Assembly: GCA_963277665.1 (NCBI GenBank)
Contig: OY728153.1
Span: forward strand, 269,426,250-269,490,249
Direction: 5' to 3'
DNA length: 64,000 nucleotides
DNA from: Viscum album
Lineage: Eukaryota > Streptophyta > Magnoliopsida > Santalales > Viscaceae
The notes beneath the pieces were generated by a model. It was not told the origin of the DNA, ran no database searches, and saw nothing but the letters and a program-made list of their open reading frames with translations. Numbering within the stretch: position 1 is the first letter of the stretch; the number at the start of each line of letters is the position of its first letter. The translations under genes were made by a program, and so were the position numbers. Shown here piece by piece: positions 11,976-23,819 of the stretch.

Positions 11976-13573
11976 TGTAACACCATGATATTTCAAAACA
12001 TATTTTCTTTTAAATAAACATTATATCAATAGATTGTTTCACACGTAACATCGAACTGAAATGATCAGAAACATATTAGATAAATATTATTAAAAAAATA
12101 ATAAAACTTATTAAAAATAAATATATTATAATCAACAATAAATTCATACAAAATAGGGTGAATGATGCCTAATGTTTTAAAATGGTTATATTTCAATAAA
12201 TGTAGTTTTTATTTATATATTTTATTTTTATATAAAAGTTAAAGTACTGAATTTTAGAATTTTAGATTTGTAAAATTAATTCATTTTCTTAATTTATCAT
12301 ATCAAAATTATTCTAATATAACTTTTTTTTATTTTTATAAAATAATTTATTTTTAAGTGAATAGAGATAATTACAGTCTCAAACAAAATTTTCAATTTTA
12401 CAACACTGTTAATATATTAGAAAGACCTATCAGTTTATAACACATTTAAATTATTTAATATTTTTAACTAAGTGTTTTAAAACATAATATTGAACTCAAA
12501 AAACCTGTTTTCAATATTTTAGAACATAAGTAACATTTTATTCTAATTTAAAAAAAATCAAGCTTTTTAAAATTAAACATTTTAATGGTAATATTCAGTT
12601 TTGGATTGATTTCAAAGCCACATAACCCTTATTTTTTTATAATTACCCAATTTATATCATGAATATCAATTACATTGATAAATTTATACTACACATAATT
12701 TTTAATCTTAAAAACAAACATTTTCTAAAAACGATTTTTATGTGTTATGTGTGGTAATATTAAAATTAACTTTTCTAAAATTTCAAAGTTTTATTTGATA
12801 AAATTATTTTCAAACTTTATATCAAAATTTTAATATTATTCAATAATTTTGATTTCTTTTTTGGTCACAAAATTAAGTTATCGAGCTAAATATTACTTAC
12901 CACGGTAAAACAGTTATTTTTAAATGAATAATAATTTTTTAAATTATTGTTGATTTTTTTAATAAAATATATCTAATTAAAATTAATAATCCAATATAAT
13001 TTTTAAATATCTATAAAAATTAAAATTAATGTAATTGATAATAAATTTTAAATAATATTAATCACACTAAACAATTAAAACGTCATATTTCTACAAAAAT
13101 AGTTTTTTTACACATTATAGATTTTGATTTAAAAGTAAATTTTATAATATTTATAAATTTAATTAGGTTAAATGGATCCAAAATTAGGATTCATAACATA
13201 AAAAATTGGTAATAAGTTCCATATTATATTTTTATTAATAAAAAAATTACCATGGTTAATTTTTAATCAATATTAAAAAGGGTGAAATGGGTAAATGAAG
13301 GGTCTCAAATTTTTAATAACTAAAAGGTCACTTAGAACTTATAAAAATATATTTTAGTTATTTAAGTCATAACAAAATGCCTTGTCTACAATTTCTCTAC
13401 CTAACTCACCTAACACCCATGTGATTTTATTCTTACCCTTTACCTAACTTAAGTTTCCATTAAAATTCCCATCTTTTCACCAATAAAAGGAGCTCACTCC
13501 CACTCATTCTCTCATACCAATATAACAGAAATTAATTTATCATGAATTTACATTAACTCTCTCTATATCTCTC

Positions 13574-13582
13574 TATATAAAT
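13574..13582 (+). promoter_or_regulatory. TATA-like box of LTR L3
   Basis: TATATAAAT follows a CTCTCTATATCTCT pyrimidine-rich stretch and precedes ATCCCTCCCAGGGAG. A typical plant LTR promoter layout; transcription is not shown. Confidence 0.45.
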
Positions 13583-15386
13583 CCCTCCCAGGGAGTTCCT
13601 ACTATTATAATGAGTCCTCCTAGTCTTTAAGAAGCTACTTGGAATGGTAAGTGTTCTCTACCTTCTCCTTTTGACTCAAGTACTTATTTTGTGATAATTC
13701 ATTTTTTAATTCCATGTGATTATGCATCTATATGTAAATAATAAATCCTTTACTACCAAAATGATGCACTTTTGATTATACACTACCGTTATTACACATT
13801 AATCCCATTTAATAGCCCATTTTTCAAAGGCATCATGCTGCTGAAATCACTCATTAATTCCCTACATCCTCCTTTCAATTCAATATATTTCTTTGTTGTA
13901 AGCCTTTGATTTCCATGTGGTTATGTTTACACATGTTCATAATCAATACTTTACTATCCAAGTTATTTAATATTAATTGTATACTACCTTTATAACTCAT
14001 TAAACCCATTCCATAATCCTTTTTAATACCCATCAGGCTGCCAAAAAGCATTCCTTGATTTTCTATCTTCATGTTGTGAATACCCAAATCTAATATAATT
14101 CAAATAAATACATATAAATAAATTTTATAAAAGGTTATATATATGAAACATTTTATGAAATAGTTTATTAATATATTTATATAGCTTGTGGTGCATTTTA
14201 CTAAGTTGGGAAACAAGGAAAGGGTTTTCATCTCAATCACCCTTCATTAAAGAATGATTTGATATTATACATAAATATAAATTTGAATTGTGTAACTACT
14301 TAACCATTAAATTATAATATCATAAATTATTTTTGAACTTTTATTATTCACTTCTATTCATATTCTTCCATGTTTTGGGCTATAATTGATATATTCCCTA
14401 AAATGTAATGGTTTTTCATAACTCAATATACTTATTGAGTTGAAATGTTTATCCTTGATATTTTTATTTCATTTCATATGGTATAACCTGTTTATATCTT
14501 GTTAGATCAATTTGGATTCAAATATTCCTTATTGATGAGATTTCTTTCTTCTTTCAAATGAAACTATGTTAAGAATAATTTCCATCCTCCTTAATGATGG
14601 TTCCCCTCCTTAACCATATTTTTCTTTCCCACTAATGTACTCTTTTATACTTAGAAATACAAAAATGTGTTTTATCATGTGACCTTTATATTTCCATTCT
14701 CCTCTTTTTATAAAAAAAATTTGGTTTCCCTTTTCCAATATTGGTTTTCAAAAAAGGTATTTCAAAATGTTCAAAAGTTTTTTCATCCATTCAAAATCTA
14801 ATGTTTTGTCTTATACTACACATTACTTTTGATAATCTTTATATCTTTTTAAATATCCTATATTGATGATTCTTTTTAAAAGTAAGATTTTTCAAAGTTT
14901 TTTTACTTCACATTTTTTAATCCTTTATTTTTTTTCAATTATCTACTTTTGGAATTTTCTTTTTAAAAAATTAATATTTTTCAAAAAAATTCAATTCATA
15001 ATTTAAAAAAAATAACTTTTCAATGTGGCCCTAACTTCTTATTTTTCACCAAAGATAAAAGTGATTTCTAAAAACTCTTTCATGATTTGACCGACATTTT
15101 CTTATTTATATTTAATGGTTTAATTTTCTTGGAAGTTATTTTTAATGAATCACCCTCTAAATGTTCTTTTGAAATCTCTTTTTTAGGTGATTGGGTTTTC
15201 AATATTAATAGTTTACATGATTTAGGTTAATTTTAGTGATACCATTTTGAATTATTGTGGAACCCATTTTTCATTCCATAGGTTATTTGTTATGTGATTA
15301 ATGATTTTTTTCAATTTAAACACATATATGTGGATGATGATGGGTGTGGTCCTATATCAACCTCTCATGAATTGGTTAAGTTTTTA

Positions 15387-15400
15387 TATCTCATGAGATA
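15387..15400. other. 14-bp palindrome in L3
   Basis: TATCTCATGAGATA is perfectly self-complementary. It lies 31 bp before the 31-bp array, the place where other LTRs of this window carry a small hairpin, so it may be the L3 version of that element. Confidence 0.5.
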
Positions 15401-15430
15401 AGTATGTGAATTGAGTGAGGGATTATTACT

Positions 15431-15652
15431 CCATTATGGGAATCAAATACTGATGATTTCCACACTATAAGAATAAGGTAGTGATTATTGTTCCACTATA
15501 GGAATAGGGTAGTGATTCCTACTCCACTATGGGAATTATTTAGTGATTCATTCTCTATTATTGGAATCAAGTTTTGATGTTGGCTCCACTCTAGGAATTG
15601 GGTAGTGATGCATGGTCTACTATGTTATGGGAGTCATGTGGTGAAGCCTACT
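15431..15652. repeat. Seven 31-bp tandem repeats in L3
   Basis: Units start at 15,431, 15,462, 15,493, 15,524, 15,555, 15,586 and 15,617 with exact 31-bp spacing; the last carries about 5 extra bases. The core is CCACTATAGGAATAGGGTAG followed by TGATTC. Units differ at several positions, so the array is old. There are no unique spacers. Confidence 0.9.
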
Positions 15653-16285
15653 CCAATATGTTATGCTTATCTATTCTCATGTTTTTTACACTTATTTTTT
15701 CTAATATATTATTTATCTCAAATCTATTCCAAATTTTTATGATATTTTGTGTTCTAAATATATTTTGTGTTCTAAATATATTTTGTTTTCTTATGTTATG
15801 ATTTCATGTTCTATTTGATTTTCATTATATGCTTTTAAGAAATGTTTTTATAACCTTTATTGTGTATTATGTTTCTATTCCATGATCCATAATGATAAAT
15901 CATGTTTTATTATTTTCTCTTATGATCTCGTAATCTTTTTATATTGTATTTATCCCTTGATCATGTGTTCCTTCATGTTTATGATCTAATGGTTTTGACT
16001 AGTTGCTAAGTTTTCCTTACTAAAAAATAAATCTCACCCATTTTAAAAGTTTCCATTAACTATGTTATAAAGATGAATATATCATATAATATGTTTATAA
16101 TAGGGTATATAGTATCATGATTATATAGAAATGTCAACAAGTGTTGAAAATTTATATGTTTATATAGCTAGTATCCAAGACACTAAACCTTTTAATCCTC
16201 AGGTTGTGTGAATATTTGAGAGATGTATTATCTAAAACATTGAATAAATTTAATATTTATGTATTTTTAGCATGGGTGGTTATAA

Positions 16286-16929
16286 TATAGGATTAACACT
16301 TCACATTTAAGGAGTTAATAGTTTCTAAAAATTTTAAAATCTATTTGATCTTCACCCAACTAGCCTTCCGCTTCTTATAGATCATTCATCCCTTGGAGGG
16401 AAGGTGGTTTATGGTGGAGAAACTATTAAGATTGATATTTATCTCCTATAATTAGTATTTTTAACTCTTTATATTGATCTAGGGTATGGAAAACATTTTA
16501 TTCCATAGAATAGACTACTCATACTACCACTTCAATAAGATTCTAATCAACTGGAGGGATTCCTCTTGGAACATCATCTTCAATACTCTTTTAGGAACTC
16601 AAGGAGGTCTTCTGGGGGGCATGGTACTAGATAAAAGAAATGAAATAGTCCATTAGACAAAAGAGTGGTCTCACTTTAAGATACGATAACATAATTAGGG
16701 AACTAAGATATGATAAAACTTAACATGAGGGTCACATTTCCCAATATCCCTTAGTAGCTTAAGGCTTATTATGATAAGTGGTGGACATGCACTCTCTCCT
16801 AAATTACCCATTAATACCAAAAAATAATATCTTTTGTATATAAAATAATCCTAATATAAGAAGATAGTTAACATGAAAGAAAAACTTTTCTTTTATACCA
16901 ATTCATTATGAATTGATATGGGTCATCCT
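16286..16929. other. Unassigned AT-rich spacer
   Basis: I see no coding frame, terminal repeat or RNA gene. A short GC-richer part around 16,360-16,630 (CTTCCGCTTC, GGAGGGAAGG, GGAGGTCTTC) may be a remnant of element 3's LTR or leader. It is present in copy 2 at about 45,410-46,050. Confidence 0.4.
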
Positions 16930-18780
16930 TAAACTGGACACTTGATTCAGACCGTGTCAAGGCTCTAATGGCATTATGAATCCCCACGACCTATCAAAAA
17001 GAACTTGGGCATCAAGAACTACCTTTTGGGAATTATTTTTCCCATAAAAGTATAACTAAGGTAAATAAAAATGAGATATATAAAATAATTCCAACATTCC
17101 AATATAGAGATTAAGAATGGGAGACTAAAACATGTACAAGGAAAAATAAGTGTCAAAACAAATGAGGCAAACCAGAGTACTCAAAATGAAATATAACCAA
17201 TATCTATATAATATGTGGTCCAACATCCCACCATGTAACTACAAAACTCCCACACCCCTATAAAATGGATACTAGATTCCACCATGTAGTTCTTTGACTT
17301 TACCTACATCAAATAGAACAAGAACTACACACATGCACAAAGGTATGTGCAGTGTGTGAGAAAAATATCCCAATAGGATCTCACCAATTGTTCAATAAGT
17401 ATTATTTATAATATAAGACCATTATGATCATTTAAAAAAAATAAAGACATCAACTTTATTTTCAAAATTTATATCAAAACCTATATATTAATCCCTTTAC
17501 ACATTCCTTAAAACCTATTTTAAATAAATCAATTTTCAAATCACATTTAATCAAACTATTTTCCTTTCAAATCATTCAAATAATTACAAATCATTTTAAA
17601 ATTTTCAATTCTCTAAAGCATAAGAAAACAAGTATTTCCCAAAAGTAATTATCATGGAAACCAAATCCTATGATTCATTAGATTTGGGTTATCTAGGATC
17701 ATAAAAATGTCTTAGTGATCAAAAGAAACCTATTGCATGTTACCCTAAAAAAACAGGCCTAGGGGATAAGAGTTCACTCTTATAAGTGTCTCTCTACCTC
17801 AAACATTGTTTAGTTAGCATTTTCATCATGTATCCATGGTAGTAAAACCAAACCATCCTAGTGTTCTTATCCCTTTTTTATCCCCGTCTTAAGTACTTTA
17901 TGTTCCCATGTGCCACTTCCCACACTTTGGGATTTCACATTTTCATTAAAAATCAATTCATTATTTAAAATTCCAATAATGTGAGGTATTCTAACATCAC
18001 AATTCAAACCAATTCATTCTTTGAAATCATTTACATAATGACCCAATGGTTCTTTGAAACCAAAATTTCATTTAAATAATAAAGGGAGAAAATTTTCATT
18101 CATGATGATATCCAAAATCACCACATTTCAAGAATTATAAATCATTCCATCAAAAAATTAAAAAACTAGTTTAAAATGAGAAATAATGAATATTTCATAG
18201 AATAAAGGAATTTTATGAAACCATCTACCTAAAAACAATTAGTATTTCCAAATATTTTATGAGGCTCGTAAGTTATGATAAGGATATCTCTAGGGAGAAA
18301 ATAAAGTACCCTAAACTAACAAACCTATGTCGTGAATATGGAATCCCTTCTATTTATTCTATAAACTTTTCATTACATGGAACAAAACAAAGGATCTTTT
18401 AAATTTTGGTTTCTTGTAAATTTGGTACATAATACATGAAAAAATAAAACATTATTCTAATCCACTTCAAATACATCTTCATGGGTTCACCCTAAGTTAC
18501 TTTTACAACATCACATATCCTAGACACATACATCAAAGGAAAGGAGTGAGCATGAAGCCTAGTATGGTAATAATAAAGGGACACATTTTTAATGTGATCA
18601 TGAAGAATATAAATAATAACATAAGTCATAATAATAAAGCAAGAACAATAAGAATATCATAATAATAAAAACATGAATCATAACATGTAAATGTGGCTAC
18701 AACATAAAAATGAGGCATTCATTATAGGTTCTGGGCATAGTGGAAGTGTGTGATGGGTCATTCCCAACTTTTATTTTTTT
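16930..18780 (-). mobile_element. LTR L4, distal part (minus orientation)
   Basis: The layout parallels LTR L5: both have a GGGAATTATTTTTCCCAT-like block near their left end, a run of AAATCATT/CAATTC-rich DNA, and a stem-loop about 0.8 kb from that end. Here the stem is ATAAGAGT-TC-ACTCTTAT at 17,766-17,783. Together with 20,729-22,390 it appears to be one minus-strand chromovirus LTR split by a copia-like LTR. Its left terminus is not resolved. Confidence 0.45.
17766..17783. other. Hairpin in LTR L4
   Basis: Perfect 8-bp arms ATAAGAGT and ACTCTTAT flank two bases. In copy 2 (46,890-46,907) the loop-side bases have changed and the stem shortens slightly. Position in the LTR corresponds to the TGAGT..ACTCA hairpins of L1 and L6. 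Confidence 0.55.
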
Positions 18781-20728
18781 CATGATCAATGATCAATCCG
18801 AAATTTATATGAAAATAAATTTCGTTATCAAAATAATTTAATCAAAGGAAACATATAAGGGATAAAACACTAGATCCAAGCATAGGATCATCACACATTA
18901 TTTATAATTAATTTAATCAATTAAAGATTTTTCTTGCGATAATTATTTATTCCTTAATGGATATAACAATGGATCTATGTCGTAACATCATTGTTTTTTA
19001 GGATTAAAGAATATATTCCCTCTAGTGGTAATCCACACATGTTCCAAAAATCACCAAACTACGTCGTAGGAATATCTAGTTGCTAGCACAGCAGATCTGA
19101 TCGCTTGCATCGTTCACCTTTGATCACCATCAGAATCAAATCCAAAGTGTTCTCCTTGATCTCTCTTGACTTGAGAATGGGAGGTGTAGGAAAATTGTAT
19201 CTCTATTATTGGGAGATTTCTTGGATAATGGAGCTCTCTAGGGCTTGATAGGATTATCCATATTCATTATGCACGAAAAATGAATTAGCTTTATTGAAAA
19301 ATAATATAATTGGGTTTATATATACCTAGGGTGGAAATAAATAATTGTAAAAGTGCCCTTTATTATTTAATTAAACCCTTATGGAACCCCATGTCTAAAA
19401 TAATGATATTATTATTTCTCGACATGCACTTAAATTGAAAATTAAAATTAAATATTATTTATTCAAATAATATTCAATATATTATTTCTCACTGAACCTA
19501 AAAAACACAATCCTCCATTCCTCCATAGTATTTATAAGTCCTTGAATAAGGTATATTTACTTATAAATAAATATCACTAGATTATTCATCAATAAATAAA
19601 TAAATATTATATTTAGTAAATAGAAAATAAATATTTACTAAATATTATGCTTATATAATATTCTCTTGAATAACTGGTGATAGAATATATGTGATCAAGC
19701 AAACATGAATAATTATGAAACCATATGTGGGGATAATATTTATTCAACCTATTAAATAATAAATAATAATATATATTATTTAACTAATATTCTAGATACA
19801 CTTAGTGTGTGACCCTCTAGGTATGTTTCTTAGCGGAATTAGGTAAATCATCCTAAAGCCCAAGGTTATCGTTTAGAAACATGCTATAGTACCCATAAAA
19901 AAAGACGTTAATTCTGAAATGACTTAATACCTCATATGGATTCCTTTTATGTAATATAATCCATTTATCATGATATCTCTAATCAAATAGGTTGCACACT
20001 GGTGCCATCAACTTATGAGATCAATGTCTCTTTCTTTGAATTTTCGAAATCTGAACTTGCCTATAGAACACCATGGACAGAGATTTATTTAGGCTATATA
20101 ATTTACATAAAAGGACCTAAGATTTAAACTTCTATTAAAGAGTATAAGGGAAAAATACTTTCTCATATTTTTCATTAATGTAAAAGTACATGTGACGTGC
20201 CCAACGTATCCTACCTCTCTGTGGACATATGTCATCACGATTTTCATCAATACATCAAAGTACACAACTTATAATAATCATTAATGATAATATTAAATTA
20301 TAAGGATCAATACATACATATGCAGATAATAACATCCAATGAAACATATAAATGTGGATTTCCTACTGGTGGGTCTCATTCTCATAATATTCTACACTAG
20401 ATATTAACAAGGGCATACACCATGAGAATGTGCTTCAAAGTCCTATGAGTCTCCACCCCTAATATCATGTATCATTTGGGTCCCAAAAATTATATCATCT
20501 TACTATAAAACATATTTTTAATAATAGTTTCGTGGTAAATCTATGTTCTCATCATAGTGAGGAACTACTATGACCTTCTAGTGCGACAACTGCTCTTAGG
20601 ACATTATCACATACTATGTTACGCAGAAGAACAATCATGATGTGATAATAAGTTTATTAATATTCAAAAATATGAATAAAATTTTTATAAAGAATATATA
20701 AGTTGGTTTTATGGAACCAAATCCAACA
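18780..20728 (-). mobile_element. Copia-like solo LTR inserted in L4
   Basis: Read on the minus strand, this begins TGTTGGATTTGG at 20,728, a typical Ty1/copia LTR start. It has a TATA-like box (19,315-19,324) followed by transcript-leader-like sequence including GTGGATTACCACTAGAGG near 19,035, characteristic of plant copia LTRs. The other end is not certain. If it ends near 18,940 (ATAATTATCGC on the minus strand), AAGAA flanks both sides as a possible target duplication; otherwise it continues to about 18,780. No copia interior is present, so it is a solo LTR or a fragment. Confidence 0.5.
19315..19324 (-). promoter_or_regulatory. TATA-like box of the copia-like LTR
   Basis: The minus strand reads TATATATAAACCC about 1.4 kb from the LTR start. 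Copy 2 carries a small change at this site. Confidence 0.4.
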
Positions 20729-22390
20729 TTCTTAATCATATCAACATAGTTTATCACTAAGGTGTCGTAAAAAAATTACCAAGGTTATTCACCAGGGTAT
20801 TGTAAAATATGTCATCTCTAGAGATTAAATTCTTTAACCAATTAATTGGAGTTCTATTAGGGAAAAACCTGATATTTTTTTAATTTTATGTGATCCACAT
20901 TGATCATAATATGTCATTTTGTTAATGACATGAGGAGAATAAATATGGGTTTCATATAAAAGCATTGAGTATGAAAGTGACAAAAGGCTTGACCATGAAA
21001 TCATTTTTAACCCACGGAAGGGGAATGTGGGTTGAGAATATATAAATACCTGAATAAATAAATTATAATAACATATAGGTGAGTATCCATTGATAAATAA
21101 ATGGTTTGGGTATTCACAATATAATAATTTCTCATGTAAAAGAGAGAAATTTGAGAAGTAAATTCAATAACATGGCGGGAATAAAATGTGGATATAAAAA
21201 AGGGTAAAATTAGATAATATGAAGGTATTCCATTGATAAAACTTTATTTTATAAGGGTATGATCAAAATAATATAAAAAATAAAATATCCTTTATAAGAT
21301 GTACTCAAAAATAATTACTTGAATGGAAAAGAAGAACATAGGAATTCCTATACCTTGTAGAGTTGTTCCTAAATGTTGTAGATGGAACATTGAGAGATTA
21401 AGGACACCTTGGGGGACTCTTGGGGAGTAAAATTATCATATCTTTACGGAGAATGGATTTTTAGTGAAGTTGAAGGGTGAAATGGGTGGTTATTTATAGA
21501 AAAAGTGGGGTCTTTGTTTAATAATTTCCAAATACAGGTCTTGGAAATATAGGCTGTGAAAATTGAAAAAAAAACATTGTCTTAACCATGGTATTTACTC
21601 ATAGTTTTGGAAATTTGAGTCAAATTTTATGATGTTTTAATTCATTAGAACCAAAAACCATTTTTTAATACTCCTTTGGACATGGAAAGTTAAATTTTCC
21701 ACAAAATAATTCTTTTAAAATCAAATTTTCTAATTTAGACTTGGAAAAGTCGCATATTGGTTTGAAAATTGATTAAAACCTGTTAAAATACTAAATATTC
21801 ATAAAATAACATATTTTAAGTCTTGGATTGTGTTTAATTAATTATTACAACATTATAAAATAAATATGGAGACATAAAACATGCTAAAAACCTATAACCA
21901 TATCAGTATTGTTCACTAAAAAATAAATTATTTTAGAAAATTCACAAAAAATCACCCTAACCAAATTTATATGTGTTGATTTAAAATATAATATTTATTT
22001 TATAAAAATAATTTTATAAATTTGATAATTTTAACATTTAAATATAAATATACTTAATTATTTGAAAATATTCATTTTTAAGACAGTCAAATTTTTTACA
22101 CTTATAAAAAATTCATAAGACATTATAATTTTTTCATTACTATTTAAATAAGATAATTTTAAAAGACAATTTAATTAAAAAATATTATTCATAATACATA
22201 ATTTTATTATAAAATTTTATATATATTATCTAAAAAAATTGTGTTTTATTTACATCCAAAAATCAATTTATCAAAATGGTCTTACTTAAACATATATTTT
22301 ATTAAACAAAATTATTCTAAAAATGGTATCACTGGGATAAACATTTTATTCATAAAAAGAAAATTACACTTTATCTAACTAATTATTAGA
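20729..22390 (-). mobile_element. LTR L4, proximal part with promoter (minus orientation)
   Basis: Several blocks match L2 in order and orientation, including CACTAAAAAATAAATTATTTTAG-type sequence near 21,920, the ACCCTAACCA block, and the TATA region. L4 and L2 are therefore related LTRs. The start (right end) has decayed: no clean TG terminus is seen near 22,390. No coding sequence. Confidence 0.5.
21490..21499 (-). promoter_or_regulatory. TATA-like box of LTR L4
   Basis: The minus strand reads CTATAAATAACCACCC, closely paralleling the L2 box and its CACCCC-rich downstream sequence. Preserved in copy 2 at 50,614-50,623. Confidence 0.5.
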
Positions 22391-22429
22391 CATGTAACCT
22401 CTTATTATACATGTGTACCCCCAAAGGGT

Positions 22430-22650
22430 AAGGTGTGCAATGGTGGTAGTTTTATGGGGTGGCTCGGATAACATTGATCTAATGGTAATCTCTACTAACT
22501 TGAATTTATCTCATTTGAAATTTAGTTCAAGCCTCACTTGCTGAAGCTCATCATGGGTTTGGTCAAGGGAGAACCCCAATGACGCTACCTCTCTCCCATG
22601 TTCTAATAATGGGATTCAAACGGCATGACTCTACTGGTTAATACAATTTT
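22430..22650 (+). other. Possible tRNA-derived SINE-like segment
   Basis: GTGGCTCGGATAACA followed about 70 bases later by AGTTCAAGCCTCACTTG loosely resembles the A and B boxes of an RNA polymerase III promoter, as in plant SINEs. A second short segment ending in GGGATTCAAACGGC follows. There is no clear A- or T-rich tail and no target duplication, so this is weak. It could equally be part of the adjoining LTR fragment. Confidence 0.25.
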
Positions 22651-22679
22651 TTCTCTTTTCTGTATCAGTTATAGTTTAT

Positions 22680-23160
22680 CATTACTACTTATAAACATAA
22701 ATTATAACAGTCAAAAATATTACCAACGGTTATATTTCACAATGGTTATATTGAACAATAGTCATATTTAACCAATGTTTATATAATGTTCAATTACTAA
22801 TTGTCACATTTCCCTTTATACAATATAAATACCACTTGATTATTTCAATCAATATTCCTTAAAATTATTCCTAAGGTTATATTTTCATTTTATAATATGT
22901 TGATTGTATTACTAATATTTTGTTTCTTTTCTATAGTGTTGTTTGTGGGAGGGATGATTCTAGCATGTTGGAGTGATCCATATTTTTCCATTTTAGATTC
23001 TCTATTGTATAATTTCTATCCAATTGTAATTTTTGTAATTTTCCTTGGTTTCGTAGCTGGCTAATGTAATTATATTTATTAATCAGATAAGATTTTGTTG
23101 GTTCCTTTATATTTTTTACTTGTATAATGTTATATATCAAACGTTTTTTCAATAAACTAA
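22680..23160 (+). mobile_element. Copia-like LTR fragment (tentative)
   Basis: Repeated words of the type CAACGGTTATATT, CAATGGTTATATT and CAATAGTCATATT (22,720-22,785) are followed by ACAATATAAATACCACTTG (TATA-like) and then by leader-like sequence. This is the usual look of many plant copia LTR promoters. Neither terminus nor primer-binding site is recognisable. A minus-strand open frame at 22,931-23,152 lies inside, and I regard it as chance. Confidence 0.35.
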
Positions 23161-23819
23161 TATCATTTAAAAATATTTGGTGTTTACAATGAATCTTTAA
23201 TCCAAAGTTCTATGCATTAACTAAGGGAAAGAATAACCACAAACATCTGGACCAATCAAATAGAAATAAATCCAACATAAGAAAAACAAGGAAGGGTGAG
23301 ATCATCTTAGGAAAAAGCTAAATAAAGTAGAATACATCCTCAACACGACCCATAATTTATATGAATCAAAAACCCTATAAAGTTAATTAATAAGATAGTT
23401 TAAAGATAGGAAAAACTATTTCAAAAGGAATTAATAAACCTCCCTTAATGATCACACATACCCCCTTTAATAGGTGTAACTATGTTCACAAGACCAGGTA
23501 GTCTATTTAGTTACTTCAAGATTCTAAAACTGATGACACCATGATAAGGTGGGTATTCACCATGCTCATGGTAGTCTCAGTTACACCATACCTTGGAACC
23601 TGACACACTGACATACCGTGTTAGGGTGTATAAACTTTGGTTGTTTTTTATCACCATACCTTGTATTATGTCATGGTGGATACCAAATTGTTTTTAGCGC
23701 ATACGGAGACTCTCCATGCCTCATGCTCGAGACCACACCCTATGTTGTGCATATTGGTCCTAACCATGGTACAAAGGTGATCCTTGGGATCAAAATAGCT
23801 TGGATTGTGTCATGGTCTA
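23161..23819. other. Unassigned segment left of LTR L5
   Basis: This holds somewhat GC-richer sequence with loosely repeated words (ACACCATACCTTG, ATCACCATACCTTG, CCATGGTACAAAG) at about 23,580-23,800 but no clear period. Open frame 23,618-23,824 is preserved in copy 2 with a single amino-acid change, yet nothing in it resembles a known protein. Confidence 0.35.

Larger units (their letters stand above)
11976..16285 (+). mobile_element. 3' LTR of element 3 (L3), plus orientation
   Basis: The LTR starts TGTAACACCATG after a polypurine tract. It contains a TATA-like box (13,574), a perfect 14-bp palindrome TATCTCATGAGATA (15,387-15,400) and seven 31-bp tandem units (15,431-15,652), the same order of parts as in L6. 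The 3' end is uncertain: CATGGGTGGTTATA at 16,272-16,285 is a degenerate match to the inverted start. If correct, the LTR is about 4.3 kb, long but possible. Short open frames such as 15,598-15,801 are made by the tandem units and following AT-rich DNA and are not genes. Confidence 0.6.

Noticed and set aside
15431..15652. Regular repeats as a CRISPR-like array
   Set aside because: Units are directly adjacent with no unique spacers, the host is a plant, and the array lies inside an LTR.
22931..23152. 73-codon minus-strand frame conserved at 52,057-52,278
   Set aside because: It lies within a probable copia-like LTR fragment with no domain; conservation is explained by the duplication.
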